Assembly (NCBI GenBank): GCA_017479205.1 | Contig: JAFVCN010000036.1 | Coordinates: 1 to 40,278, forward strand | Direction: 5' to 3' | Length of the DNA: 40,278 bases | Origin: Candidatus Saccharimonadota bacterium | Lineage (GTDB): Bacteria; Patescibacteriota; Saccharimonadia; Saccharimonadales; Saccharimonadaceae | The notes under the pieces: generated by a model | Databases searched by the model: none | Seen by the model: the letters and a program-made list of their open reading frames with translations, nothing else | What the model was told of the DNA's origin: nothing | In this document: positions 31,913 to 39,080 of the stretch, in pieces | Position numbering within the stretch: the stretch's first letter is position 1 | Layout of the letters: each line of letters begins with the position of its first letter | Made by a program: the position numbers and the translations under genes

Positions 31913-33592
31913 AAATATGTACATCCTTGGAGATTATTAGGTAGTTTCGTAATCAAGACTATTTTATCTTGTATAGCTGTTTTTCCTGCTGTTATCTTCT
32001 TCGCTGACGGATTGCGGGGGCCATTACGAAATCTCATCACATCAATTGCCCCGGATTTCTTAGAGTGGTATTTGGTTGATATGCGGACTTATTGGGTGGC
32101 GTTTATCATAGTGGCTGTTATTATTGAAATCTACTTTATCAGCATTATTCGTGAGGACACCTTCCCAGAGAAAGATTACGGTAGTGCACAGAGATTGCTT
32201 GCGGTTTTAAAATCGGATAATCCGAAATCTGCGCTAGTTAGCAAAAAAGATATGATCGAGAAGAATGGAGGGAAAGACCTCGCTAGTACTATGACTAGCA
32301 GGGTAGAAGAGATTGTTGACGAAAATATACAGCCAATTGTAAGTTTTTTATCGACTAGTGCTAGTGATAAAACTCTAGTACTTAACTCGTCTTGGGGAAC
32401 TGGAAAAACATCTAGTATACTTATTGCGGTTGACGAATTTACCAAGAAAAATGAGAAACGCAAAAAGGTAGTAGATGTAAGGTATATCTATGAATCAGTT
32501 TTCAAATACAATGGGAACTTGGAAGAATTCACGGAAGATATTATTATGTCGATATCGAAGCTCTTGAGAATTTACGGCATAGCCCCACAAAAAGAAATAG
32601 AAAAATTAATTAAAAATATAAAGTCTAGTAACAATATAAGCCTTCTGAAGAACATTTTATATAATAATTATTCCAATATATCATTAACCTCAGAAGTTAT
32701 AAATAAAATAAATCAAAAATATATTGATAATAAACGTGATTTTATAATTGTTGTAATTATTGATGATTTAGATAGATTAAGCGGAAAAGACATGGCTGAG
32801 GTACTATCCATTTTATCAATCTTGAGGCGGTTCATATTTGTAAAAATAATAGCCCCTATTGATCCTAACGCCGTGATTAAACAGCTAGGAGCAGAAAAAT
32901 ATTATAAGCCAGAAACATTTATCAATAAATATCTACCAGAAGCTTCATCGGTTAAGATAAAATCTGGGTATGATATTGCTGAAGCTATAGCTTTAGAAAG
33001 AATGAAAGGTATGAGCGGCAATAAGAAAATGTCACTAGAACAATTTAAACCTGCATGGGCAGCAATAATTTTCAGGTTAATTACCAATAAATTAGCATAT
33101 GAAGTCGATCAGCAAGAGTACAAAAGGTTTAGATGGTTAAACGGCCGTAATACTCTCCCAGCTACGCAGCCAGATTGGATTAAGGACGGTACGATTTTAA
33201 AGGCCGCATTAATTAATGCGCCTAACTACGTTAAGAAGTTTTGTACGGACTTTAATAACGGGTCAAAAGCAAAGTACAGCTGGGGCAACTCTGGGTATAG
33301 TGACATAAAATATTTTAATTTAATCTTCTCTGGTATGATAGATAATAGAACTGGTGATCGCGTCATGGCATCTTTTTCCGACGAAAAATGGAATGATGTT
33401 ATCGAGCCTTGGATTTATACTTTTGCAGAAAAACATTGGAGTGTCTTTGGATTTACGGTGCGTGATGTTATTGAAATTATAGCGGGAATAGAAGACATCC
33501 AACTAAATGTGAATGCGCCTGGCTTACAATTTGCGCAAGTTTACAATAGTCTATTTCCTGATAACCAAATTAAGATGAAAGACAAGAATTAA
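31910..33592 (+). CDS. membrane-anchored KAP-family P-loop NTPase
   Basis: A 560-aa protein with two N-terminal TM segments (about residues 9-31 and 60-80) and a cytoplasmic STAND-like P-loop NTPase. Walker A is NSSWGTGKTSS (159-169), and Walker B with its extension is VVIIDDLDRLSGKD (281-294), the DDLDR signature typical of the KAP group (Kidins220/PifA). The C-terminal 200 residues are helical and include many Trp. KAP proteins include PifA of the F plasmid, which excludes phage T7, and eukaryotic membrane receptors; the two-TM anchor plus NTPase fits that type. Its promoter is a copy of the one in front of the 289-aa gene, so the two may be co-regulated. A role in phage defence is plausible but not shown. 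Confidence 0.85.
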   Translation: MKYVHPWRLLGSFVIKTILSCIAVFPAVIFFADGLRGPLRNLITSIAPDFLEWYLVDMRTYWVAFIIVAVIIEIYFISIIREDTFPEKDYGSAQRLLAVLKSDNPKSALVSKKDMIEKNGGKDLASTMTSRVEEIVDENIQPIVSFLSTSASDKTLVLNSSWGTGKTSSILIAVDEFTKKNEKRKKVVDVRYIYESVFKYNGNLEEFTEDIIMSISKLLRIYGIAPQKEIEKLIKNIKSSNNISLLKNILYNNYSNISLTSEVINKINQKYIDNKRDFIIVVIIDDLDRLSGKDMAEVLSILSILRRFIFVKIIAPIDPNAVIKQLGAEKYYKPETFINKYLPEASSVKIKSGYDIAEAIALERMKGMSGNKKMSLEQFKPAWAAIIFRLITNKLAYEVDQQEYKRFRWLNGRNTLPATQPDWIKDGTILKAALINAPNYVKKFCTDFNNGSKAKYSWGNSGYSDIKYFNLIFSGMIDNRTGDRVMASFSDEKWNDVIEPWIYTFAEKHWSVFGFTVRDVIEIIAGIEDIQLNVNAPGLQFAQVYNSLFPDNQIKMKDKN

Positions 33593-33618
33593 CAAAAATG
33601 TAGCTATCTCGGCGAAAG

Positions 33619-33647
33619 TTGAAAAGCGTTCATAAATATGCTATAAT
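33619..33647 (+). promoter_or_regulatory. promoter of the G5/DUF3761-like gene
   Basis: TTGAAA (33619-33624), a 17-bp spacer and TATAAT (33642-33647) preceded by TGC. The leader of about 45 nt carries GTGGAGA as ribosome-binding site. Confidence 0.75.
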
Positions 33648-33699
33648 TTTTACAAGCTTTTCCACAGATTAGAAATAATGAAAGTGGAGAAATAGGTCT

Positions 33700-34281
33700 A
33701 TGGTTATAAAAACGAAAATTATCGCTATTGCGCTTGCTGGCGTAGGCATACTTGGCACTGGGGCGGTTGCGACGATACAGAATGGCAGAACTGTCGTTAA
33801 CAGCCCAAGCTATCATAGAGAAGGCGAGAAAGGAACTGACCTTACTGAAGTTAAGCAGCCAGTCGTCGAAACAAAAACCGAAACTAAAGAGGTTGAAATT
33901 CCGTTTTCGACAACAACAATTCAGGACAGTTCAAAAGCGAAAGGTACCTCCTATGTAAAAACTGAAGGTCAAAACGGGACTAAAACCGAGATCTATGAAG
34001 TTACTTATACTGATGGGGAGGTAACTGACAGAAGGCTTGTATCTTCGGAAGTTACAAAAGAACCAGTTAATAAAGTCGTTGCAGAGGGAACATATGTTAA
34101 ACCAGCTACAAATAACTGCCCGAACGGAACGTATAAAAATTCTGCTGGAAATACTGTTTGTCGTCCGGCGCAGACTAACACTGGTGGTGCAACCGCTCAA
34201 TGCCGAGACGGTTCTTATAGCTACAGCCAATCTCGTCGTGGAACTTGCTCGCATCATGGTGGGGTTGCGAGGTGGTTGTAA
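33700..34281 (+). CDS. secreted protein with G5-like and DUF3761-like domains
   Basis: A 193-aa protein with an N-terminal hydrophobic signal/anchor (residues 6-25). A G5-like segment ends VTKEPVNKVVAEGT, the characteristic close of G5 domains, which often bind cell-wall sugars. A Cys-rich C-terminus follows, with CRDGSYSYSQSRRGTCSHHGGVARWL-like spacing as in DUF3761 (two Cys, His-His-Gly-Gly-Val, final Trp-Leu). It is probably displayed at the cell surface. Last gene before the non-coding/tRNA stretch; no terminator is visible close to the stop. Confidence 0.85.
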   Translation: MVIKTKIIAIALAGVGILGTGAVATIQNGRTVVNSPSYHREGEKGTDLTEVKQPVVETKTETKEVEIPFSTTTIQDSSKAKGTSYVKTEGQNGTKTEIYEVTYTDGEVTDRRLVSSEVTKEPVNKVVAEGTYVKPATNNCPNGTYKNSAGNTVCRPAQTNTGGATAQCRDGSYSYSQSRRGTCSHHGGVARWL

Positions 34282-34307
34282 TAATGTTATATGATAGGAT
34301 ATGATTG

Positions 34308-34385
34308 CTTTGTCGTCCGGTAGGCGCTCCGCGCCTTCCGCGTCCCAAGGGGCGGTCGAACCTACGGTTCTCGTCCTGTCCCATT
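34308..34385. other. GC-rich structured non-coding block downstream of tRNA-Ser
   Basis: This block is far richer in G+C than the sequence on either side. It contains short hairpins: GGCGCTCCGCGCC, GAACCTACGGTTC and a TCCTGTCCC that is the inverse of GGGACAGGA at 34437-34445. No convincing protein reading exists; ORFs here are arginine/proline-rich artefacts. It could be a trailer RNA, a relic of a tRNA or rRNA region, or a repeat element. Confidence 0.5.
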
Positions 34386-34401
34386 TTCTACAATAAAAAA
34401 C

Positions 34402-34426
34402 TAAGGCTTAAAGCCTTACTTTTTTA
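34402..34426. terminator. bidirectional terminator-like hairpin
   Basis: TAAGGC and GCCTTA (34402-34407, 34413-34418) pair around a 5-nt loop. A T run follows on the plus strand (34420-34425) and TTTTTTATT on the minus strand. Confidence 0.7.
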
Positions 34427-34428
34427 TT

Positions 34429-34447
34429 ATGGCGGAAGGGACAGGAT
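34429..34447. repeat. 19-bp duplicate of the tRNA-Ser 3' end
   Basis: ATGGCGGAAGGGACAGGAT is identical to 34514-34532, which is the acceptor and T-stem end of tRNA-Ser including its CCA. Downstream CGCCCTTCC-type sequence (34460-34468) can pair with it and gives an acceptor-like hairpin, so it may be a truncated tRNA-like relic or an attachment-site scar. Confidence 0.75.
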
Positions 34448-34486
34448 AGCTAACGCATCCGCCCTTCCTCCCTTAAAGCCAATCAG

Positions 34487-34508
34487 AAAAGCAAGCTTTT
34501 CCGCTTGC
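34487..34508 (-). terminator. tRNA-Ser terminator
   Basis: GCAAGC/GCTTGC stem (34491-34496, 34503-34508); the minus strand continues TTTTCTG. It lies directly after the tRNA 3' end. Confidence 0.65.
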
Positions 34509-34514
34509 CTTTAA

Positions 34515-34600
34515 TGGCGGAAGGGACAGGATTCGAACCTGCGAGGCGTTAACCTGCTGGTTTTCAAGACCAGTGCCATCAACCACTCGGCCACCCTTCC
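34515..34600 (-). tRNA. tRNA-Ser, anticodon UGA
   Basis: An 86-nt gene on the minus strand with a complete cloverleaf. Acceptor GGAAGGG/CCCTTCC with discriminator G and encoded CCA, D-arm GCCGAGTGGTT, anticodon loop CTTGAAA within CTGGT/ACCAG, a long variable arm as expected for tRNA-Ser, and T-loop GGTTCGAATCC. The anticodon TGA decodes UCA. The promoter and terminator are both visible. Its 3' end is duplicated at 34429-34447. Confidence 0.97.
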
Positions 34601-34607
34601 ATTTCCT

Positions 34608-34636
34608 ATTATATCAAAAAATCCGTCCCTTGTAAA
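34608..34636 (-). promoter_or_regulatory. tRNA-Ser promoter
   Basis: Minus strand TTTACA (34636-34631), a 17-bp spacer and TATAAT (34613-34608), preceded by TGA. Transcription would begin just before the mature 5' end. Confidence 0.8.
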
Positions 34637-34682
34637 ATCCTCGCAAAAACAAAAAATTTATCCAATATTAACATAAAAAATA

Positions 34683-34711
34683 TTTACAAAATTAACCATA
34701 ACCTTTATAAT
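34683..34711 (+). promoter_or_regulatory. promoter of the frameshifted surface protein gene
   Basis: TTTACA (34683-34688), a 17-bp spacer and TATAAT (34706-34711). The leader carries AGAGGG as ribosome-binding site before the ATG at 34739. Confidence 0.8.
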
Positions 34712-34738
34712 AAAAATAATTAAAAAGAGGGTCAAAAA

Positions 34739-35230
34739 ATGAAAATAAACCTAAAAAGGTTGTCTTATGCTTTTCTAGCAGCTTTATTGTTCGCTGGTTC
34801 GGCGCAAATTTTATTAACAAATAAATCTTATGCGGAAGATAATGTTCCAGAAGCCTCGCTAAATGAAAATGTAGTAAAACCTGAATCTACGGAACCGACA
34901 ATCGATACTAACACCGAGGTTAAAAGCCTAGAAAAAACTTCAGTAAAAAGTCTAAAATCAACAAACACAAATGAGACTTGTGAGACTGTTGATGTAGATG
35001 GCACCTGCTATGAAACAATTAACGAAGCTCTAGCGGCTATTGATGCGTCTTCCGAGCTTACTAATACCCTTACTCTCCATGCTGATATTGAAGATAGTGA
35101 AGCAATCTATCAGTTTAAAGCTAATAGCACTACTATTGTTGACTTTAACGGCTATAACTGGACTACTGTCGTGTTTTCTATGTCTGGGGCGCTAAAGTTG
35201 AGCTCATTGGGCAGGGAACTCTTAATTTAA
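34739..35230 (+). pseudogene. 5' part of a frameshifted surface protein gene
   Basis: 163 codons with a clear signal peptide (about residues 1-32, cleavage near SYAED), a Thr/Glu/Lys-rich linker with a CETVDVDGTC pair, and a beginning beta-helix-like region (NTLTLHADIEDSE, TIVDFNGYNWTTVVFSM). After that the frame runs into unlike sequence and a TAA. The expected continuation lies one frame off (see the 3' part). Restoring one T in the four-T run at 35174-35177 would join both parts into one protein of about 670 aa. Confidence 0.85.
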
Positions 35231-36747
35231 GCGCACAGATTCCGTTTGCGCTTCTTGGTTGGAATTCTGAGCTCGATTCTAGAGATTGGACACATCTAAC
35301 AGTTGGCGATAATGTAACCCTTAAATCCACAGATAATGAGCGTACTTATTTAATCACTATGAGTACTACAGATTATAAGGATTATAAATATAGTATTACC
35401 GTAGATATGAACGGAACACTTGATGGTATAAGAAGCAATACGTCTACGGGAATTTTTGTCAACGGACTCTTCAAAGAAGGAAATCCAATCTTCAATATTA
35501 ACGGTATGATTAAAGCGGACTGGGGAATTAGCGTTTCCGGAACTGCAATGGTCAACTTTAATGGCGACATCCGAGCTATGAAGGAAGGTATTGAAATGCG
35601 CGCCGGCGAACTTAATGTTGGTAGCGGCGCTGAGATCTATGTCAGCTCCGATACGGAATACAAGGTCATCCCTAACGGCTCTGGTACGACTACCGAAGGT
35701 GCGGCTATCGCTATCGCACAACACACTACAAAACTCCCGATTGAAGTTAATATTATTGACGGCGAATTTTATGCGAATGTTCCGTTTAGTGAAGCAAACC
35801 CACAAGGAAACGATGCAGAATCTCTATCAAAAGTCTCAATTACCATTTCCGGTGGCGAATTTATTAGCTATGCTGACGAAACAGTCGTATCTGAAGATTT
35901 TACGAAATTCATTAGTGGTGGTGTCTATACTGCCGCTCCGGACGAGACTTATGCTATGGACGGATATAGCGTTTATTCAATCGGTACTCATTATATCGTT
36001 ATCCCGACAACCGAAACTGATGCGGATGACGAAATCTCTGACGACACCGGTAATAAAGAGATTCTAAACAATATTGCCGAACAGGCGGTTGCTGAATTAA
36101 TCGCAAACTTCGAAACGGTTGAAGACGGCGACGTAATTACTTTAAGCGACGGCACGGTAATCGAAGTAGTAAATGTTAATGCGCTAGCTAATGCTCTAGC
36201 AGATGGGCAAAAAATTACCGCTCAGCTTAACTCTTTCGATGTCTCGGAAGCCGTTTCTGAAGAGGAAAAAGAGCTTCTCTATAGCAAAGCTTATGAGGGT
36301 TCAAATTATTACGGAATCTACGATTTCTCGGTTTATCTTAAAAACGAAGAAGGTTACTATATCGCTCAAATAGTTGAATTAGGTAGCCCGCTAAAACTTA
36401 CCTTCGACTTATCCGATGTTCCGGCTCTTGAAGAAAATCATCTTCGCGAATATCAGGTTATAAGAAGCCATAATGGCGAAGCTGCTGAACTAGACTATGA
36501 AATCTCAGGCACAACTATGACCTTTGAATCAGATAAGTTCTCAAACTACCTTATCTCTTACCTTGATACCGAAGAAGAAAAATATATTCCGCTCGTTCCG
36601 GATACTGGCGGATTTACAAAAATCGATCCGGTCGCGACCGGAACAACCGCCCTTACCCAGATTACTATTCTCTCGGCAGTAGCTTTCTTCGCTGCTCACT
36701 TCGCCCGAATTTCATATACCCGCTACGCAAGAAAAAATAATAAGTAG
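35158..36747 (+). pseudogene. 3' part of the frameshifted surface protein, with a C-terminal VPDTG sorting-like signal
   Basis: The frame is open from 35158 without any start codon until the ATG at 35359, and the stretch before that ATG reads as protein (VWGAKVELIGQGTLNL..., WTHLTVGDNVTLKST). From that ATG on there are 462 codons: Ser/Thr/Gly-rich beta-helix repeats, then acidic and Tyr-rich regions. The C-terminus has PLVPDTGGF, a hydrophobic segment (about 26 residues) and RYARKNNK, as in sortase-type cell-wall sorting signals, with VPDTG where LPxTG would be. Terminator directly after. Whether the two parts yield one product depends on the frameshift. Confidence 0.85.
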
Positions 36748-36763
36748 TAAAAACAAAAACATT

Positions 36764-36787
36764 GCCCCCGATTATTCGGGGGCTTTT
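36764..36787. terminator. terminator between the surface protein and the HD-domain gene
   Basis: GCCCCCG (36764-36770) pairs with CGGGGGC (36777-36783), followed by TTTT on the plus strand. The stop codon of the convergent HD gene lies in the loop. Confidence 0.88.
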
Positions 36788-37245
36788 CTGAATTTTATGA
36801 GATTTTTTAGGTGTTTTCTTTTGCCTTTAAGCGTTTCTCTTGTTGCGCAATACTTATCCGCGATACAAAGTAAAATTGCCTCTTTCGAAGTTGGGACTTT
36901 TAGTCCGAGCGGGAACATATGTGCGCGAATCATTTTTTCTTCTTTTGAATTTAAGCCGAAATCTCTTTTTGCATTTTCCGCCGCAAATCCCGCATGTCTA
37001 AAACTATGAAATCTTGGGTGATCCTTTTTATGCCAGTCGTAGAGAAAATAATCATGAAGGAGCGCGCCTTTTGCGAGCGATTCCTTATCGACTTTTAAAT
37101 GTAATTTTTTAGACATCTTAAAGCAAGTCTCACAAACATAAATTGAATGATCGTAAACAGAAAAATCGCCGTGTTGAACGAAGTTTTTGCCGGTTTGAAA
37201 TTTTTTATCTTGAACGATTTTGTTAAAATTTTCCGTTTCTGTCAT
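36772..37245 (-). CDS. HD-domain phosphohydrolase-like protein
   Basis: A 157-aa HD-superfamily hydrolase. Conserved pieces in order: HGDFSVYDHSIYVCE (first His and following helix), AKGALLHDYFLYDWH (the HD motif, His-Asp), FHSFRHAGFAAE (another His), and IADKYCATRE (the late Asp). The metal-binding H...HD...H...D order is intact. The substrate (nucleotide or nucleic-acid-derived) is not determined. The promoter ends 7 nt before the ATG, so it is near-leaderless, and it is divergent from the pilin-like gene. Confidence 0.85.
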   Translation of the reverse strand: MTETENFNKIVQDKKFQTGKNFVQHGDFSVYDHSIYVCETCFKMSKKLHLKVDKESLAKGALLHDYFLYDWHKKDHPRFHSFRHAGFAAENAKRDFGLNSKEEKMIRAHMFPLGLKVPTSKEAILLCIADKYCATRETLKGKRKHLKNLIKFRKAPE

Positions 37246-37252
37246 CTACTAT

Positions 37253-37275
37253 ATTTTACCATAAAATGGTATAAT
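37253..37275. promoter_or_regulatory. divergent promoter pair with a shared palindrome
   Basis: TACCAT-AAA-ATGGTA (37257-37262 with 37266-37271) is a palindrome that joins two opposite extended -10 boxes: TGG-TAAAAT on the minus strand (37258-37253) and TGG-TATAAT on the plus strand (TATAAT 37270-37275). Both ATGs (37245 and 37282) follow within 6-7 nt. A dimeric regulator could bind here, or it is simply the mirror-image use of TGG. Confidence 0.6.
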
Positions 37276-37281
37276 TACTAT

Positions 37282-37671
37282 ATGAGGAAAAGAGGTTTTA
37301 CTATTTTAGAATTATCGGTCGTGATAGTTTTTGCTACGCTCGCCGTCGTTCTATTCTTTATTCAAAAAATTAACACGGACGCTATGCGCCGTGATGAACA
37401 GCGAAAAGAGGCGATTAATGCGATGTATTATGCGCTTGAAGAAGGATTTTTTGTCGATAATGGATACTATCCGGAAACAATTTCTGAGGACAATCTAAAA
37501 GTGATGGATCCGACCTTATTTACTGATCCGAACGGAATAAATATCGGCTCGGAAGGCTCGACTTATTCTTATGAACCGGCAAACTGTGATAATGGAAAGT
37601 GTAAGGAATATACACTTCGCGCGACTCTTGAAAAAGAAGACGAATATATTAAAAAGAGCAGGAAAGAATAA
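37282..37671 (+). CDS. type IV pilin-like (prepilin) protein
   Basis: A 129-aa protein starting MRKRGFTILELSVVIVFATL: a basic leader, the prepilin peptidase site G/F, Glu5 and a hydrophobic helix, the diagnostic N-terminus of type IV pilins and pseudopilins. The start at 37282 is preferred over an upstream in-frame codon at 37147, since the leader must be short and the -10 box TATAAT ends 6 nt before this ATG. The rest is hydrophilic with two cysteines (CDNGKC) near the end. It overlaps ruvA by one base (TAATG). Confidence 0.88.
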   Translation: MRKRGFTILELSVVIVFATLAVVLFFIQKINTDAMRRDEQRKEAINAMYYALEEGFFVDNGYYPETISEDNLKVMDPTLFTDPNGINIGSEGSTYSYEPANCDNGKCKEYTLRATLEKEDEYIKKSRKE

Positions 37672-38249
37672 TGATTGCCCATATTAAAGGCGAAATTGCT
37701 GAAAAGTTTTCGAACTCGGTTATTGTTGATGTGAACGGTGTTGGCTATGAAATTAGTCTAACCAGTCTAGAATATGAAGCGGTAAATGTTGGCGAAATAT
37801 ATAAATTTTATACCTATCATTCTGTTCGCGAGAATGGAGAAGATCTTTATGGTTTTTCTAGTCTTGCCGCAAAAAAATTGTTTGAACTTTTAATCTCGGT
37901 TAATGGCGTTGGTCCGAAAGCCGGAATGGCAATTTTGTCGCTTGCTGCTCCGGAAGATGTTCGAAACGCAATTGCAAATGCCGATACGAGTTTTGTCTCG
38001 AAGGCGAGCGGGGTCGGAAAGAAGTCGGCGGAGCGCGTAATCGTTGACCTTAGGGATAAAGTTGGTCTGCCGTCTCATGTTGGTGCGACTGAAATTCTAA
38101 AACCGTCTTCCGAGCCGGTAGAAAATGATGAAGCGCTGGATGCTTTAATAGCACTTGGGTTTCCGCTTAAAGAAGCTACGGCTGCGCTAGAGAAAGTTGA
38201 CAAGAGTTTGCCGGTTGAAGAACGTATCCGATTAGCTTTGAAAAAATAA
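37671..38249 (+). CDS. ruvA: Holliday junction branch-migration protein RuvA
   Basis: A 192-aa RuvA. The N-terminal OB fold begins MIAHIKGEIAEKF and contains VDVNGVGYEI. The two helix-hairpin-helix motifs are LISVNGVGPKAGMAIL and KASGVGKKSAERVIVDL. A flexible linker leads to domain III (EALDALIALGFPLKEATAAL), which contacts RuvB. RuvA binds four-way junctions as tetramers. ruvB is not adjacent. Coupled to the pilin-like gene by TAATG, an unusual neighbour. Confidence 0.96.
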   Translation: MIAHIKGEIAEKFSNSVIVDVNGVGYEISLTSLEYEAVNVGEIYKFYTYHSVRENGEDLYGFSSLAAKKLFELLISVNGVGPKAGMAILSLAAPEDVRNAIANADTSFVSKASGVGKKSAERVIVDLRDKVGLPSHVGATEILKPSSEPVENDEALDALIALGFPLKEATAALEKVDKSLPVEERIRLALKK

Positions 38250-38359
38250 CAGGGTTGTTTATTAAGTTAAGCTCAAAAGATAACAGGGGTGGAAATTTCG
38301 ACTATTATATAGTATAATAAGTTTAAGATTTTTTATTAACTTAATTTTTGAGGAAAAAT

Positions 38360-39061
38360 ATGTCAGGACATAGTAAATGGGAAACTACGAAGCGCCAGAA
38401 AGCGGTCGTTGATGCGAAACGCGGCGCGCTCTTTACTAAAATTGGAAATCAAATCGCGATTGCGGCGCGTGCAGGACAGGATCCAGCGATGAATCCGTCG
38501 CTTGCAATGGTGCTTGAAAAGGCGCGTCATGCGAATATGCCAAAAGCTAATATCGAGCGTGCGATTGCTCGTGCTGCCGATAAAAACAGCGCAGCGTTAA
38601 TCGAAGAAACTTATGAGGCGTATGGTCCGGCTGGCGTTGGTATTATTATTGAGGTGGCGACAGACAATAAGAATCGTACTATGCCTGAGGTTCGACATAC
38701 GCTCGACAAAAACGGCGGACGCATGGCTGATCCAGGTTCGGTTATGTTCCAGTTTGAGCGAAAAGGCGTAATCTTTATTTCAGATAAAGGCGAAGAAGCC
38801 TTAATGACGGCATTAGAGGCTGGTGCAGAAGATGCGTCGGAAGAGGAAGATGGAATTGAAATTATTACTGGCCCGACTGATTTAATGAAAGTTCGTCAGA
38901 ATCTAATTGATGCCGGTATGACCGTTTCAAGCGCTGAACTTAAATATGTTCCGAACACGACCGTTCCAGTCGAAGGGGAAGATGAGGAGAAAGTGAATAA
39001 GCTTCTCGATGCGGTTGACGATCTTGATGATGTAGTTAATGTCTTCACGAACGCCGCTTAG
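38360..39061 (+). CDS. YebC/PmpR-family DNA-binding regulator
   Basis: A 233-aa protein. It begins MSGHSKWETTKRQKAVVDAKR, the universal start of YebC-family proteins (usually MAGHSKWxxIKHKK). The segment ENARHANMPKANIERAIARA and EAYGPAGVGIIIEVATDN follow. The start at 38360 is used because GAGG precedes it; the upstream TTG at 38348 is not needed. Members act as transcriptional regulators, and recent work on the family links them to translation of proline-rich stretches. That would fit the Pro-rich tail encoded at 11425-13284, though a link is only inferred. Confidence 0.93.
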   Translation: MSGHSKWETTKRQKAVVDAKRGALFTKIGNQIAIAARAGQDPAMNPSLAMVLEKARHANMPKANIERAIARAADKNSAALIEETYEAYGPAGVGIIIEVATDNKNRTMPEVRHTLDKNGGRMADPGSVMFQFERKGVIFISDKGEEALMTALEAGAEDASEEEDGIEIITGPTDLMKVRQNLIDAGMTVSSAELKYVPNTTVPVEGEDEEKVNKLLDAVDDLDDVVNVFTNAA

Positions 39062-39080
39062 ATTTAAAGACAGTTTTTAT

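Noticed and set aside
34305-34514. Plus-strand 69-aa ORF and minus-strand 69-aa ORF in the GC-rich block
   Set aside because: Arg/Pro-rich translations of structured non-coding and tRNA-flanking sequence, without ribosome-binding site; the kind often mis-annotated near tRNAs.
35171-35200. Programmed -1 ribosomal frameshift in the surface protein
   Set aside because: No X-XXY-YYZ slippery heptamer in the correct frame and no obvious pseudoknot; a lost T in a homopolymer explains the join better.
39039-39080. Upstream ATG for the MazG-like protein
   Set aside because: It lies inside the YebC-family gene and adds residues outside the domain; the ATG at 39081 fits the domain start.
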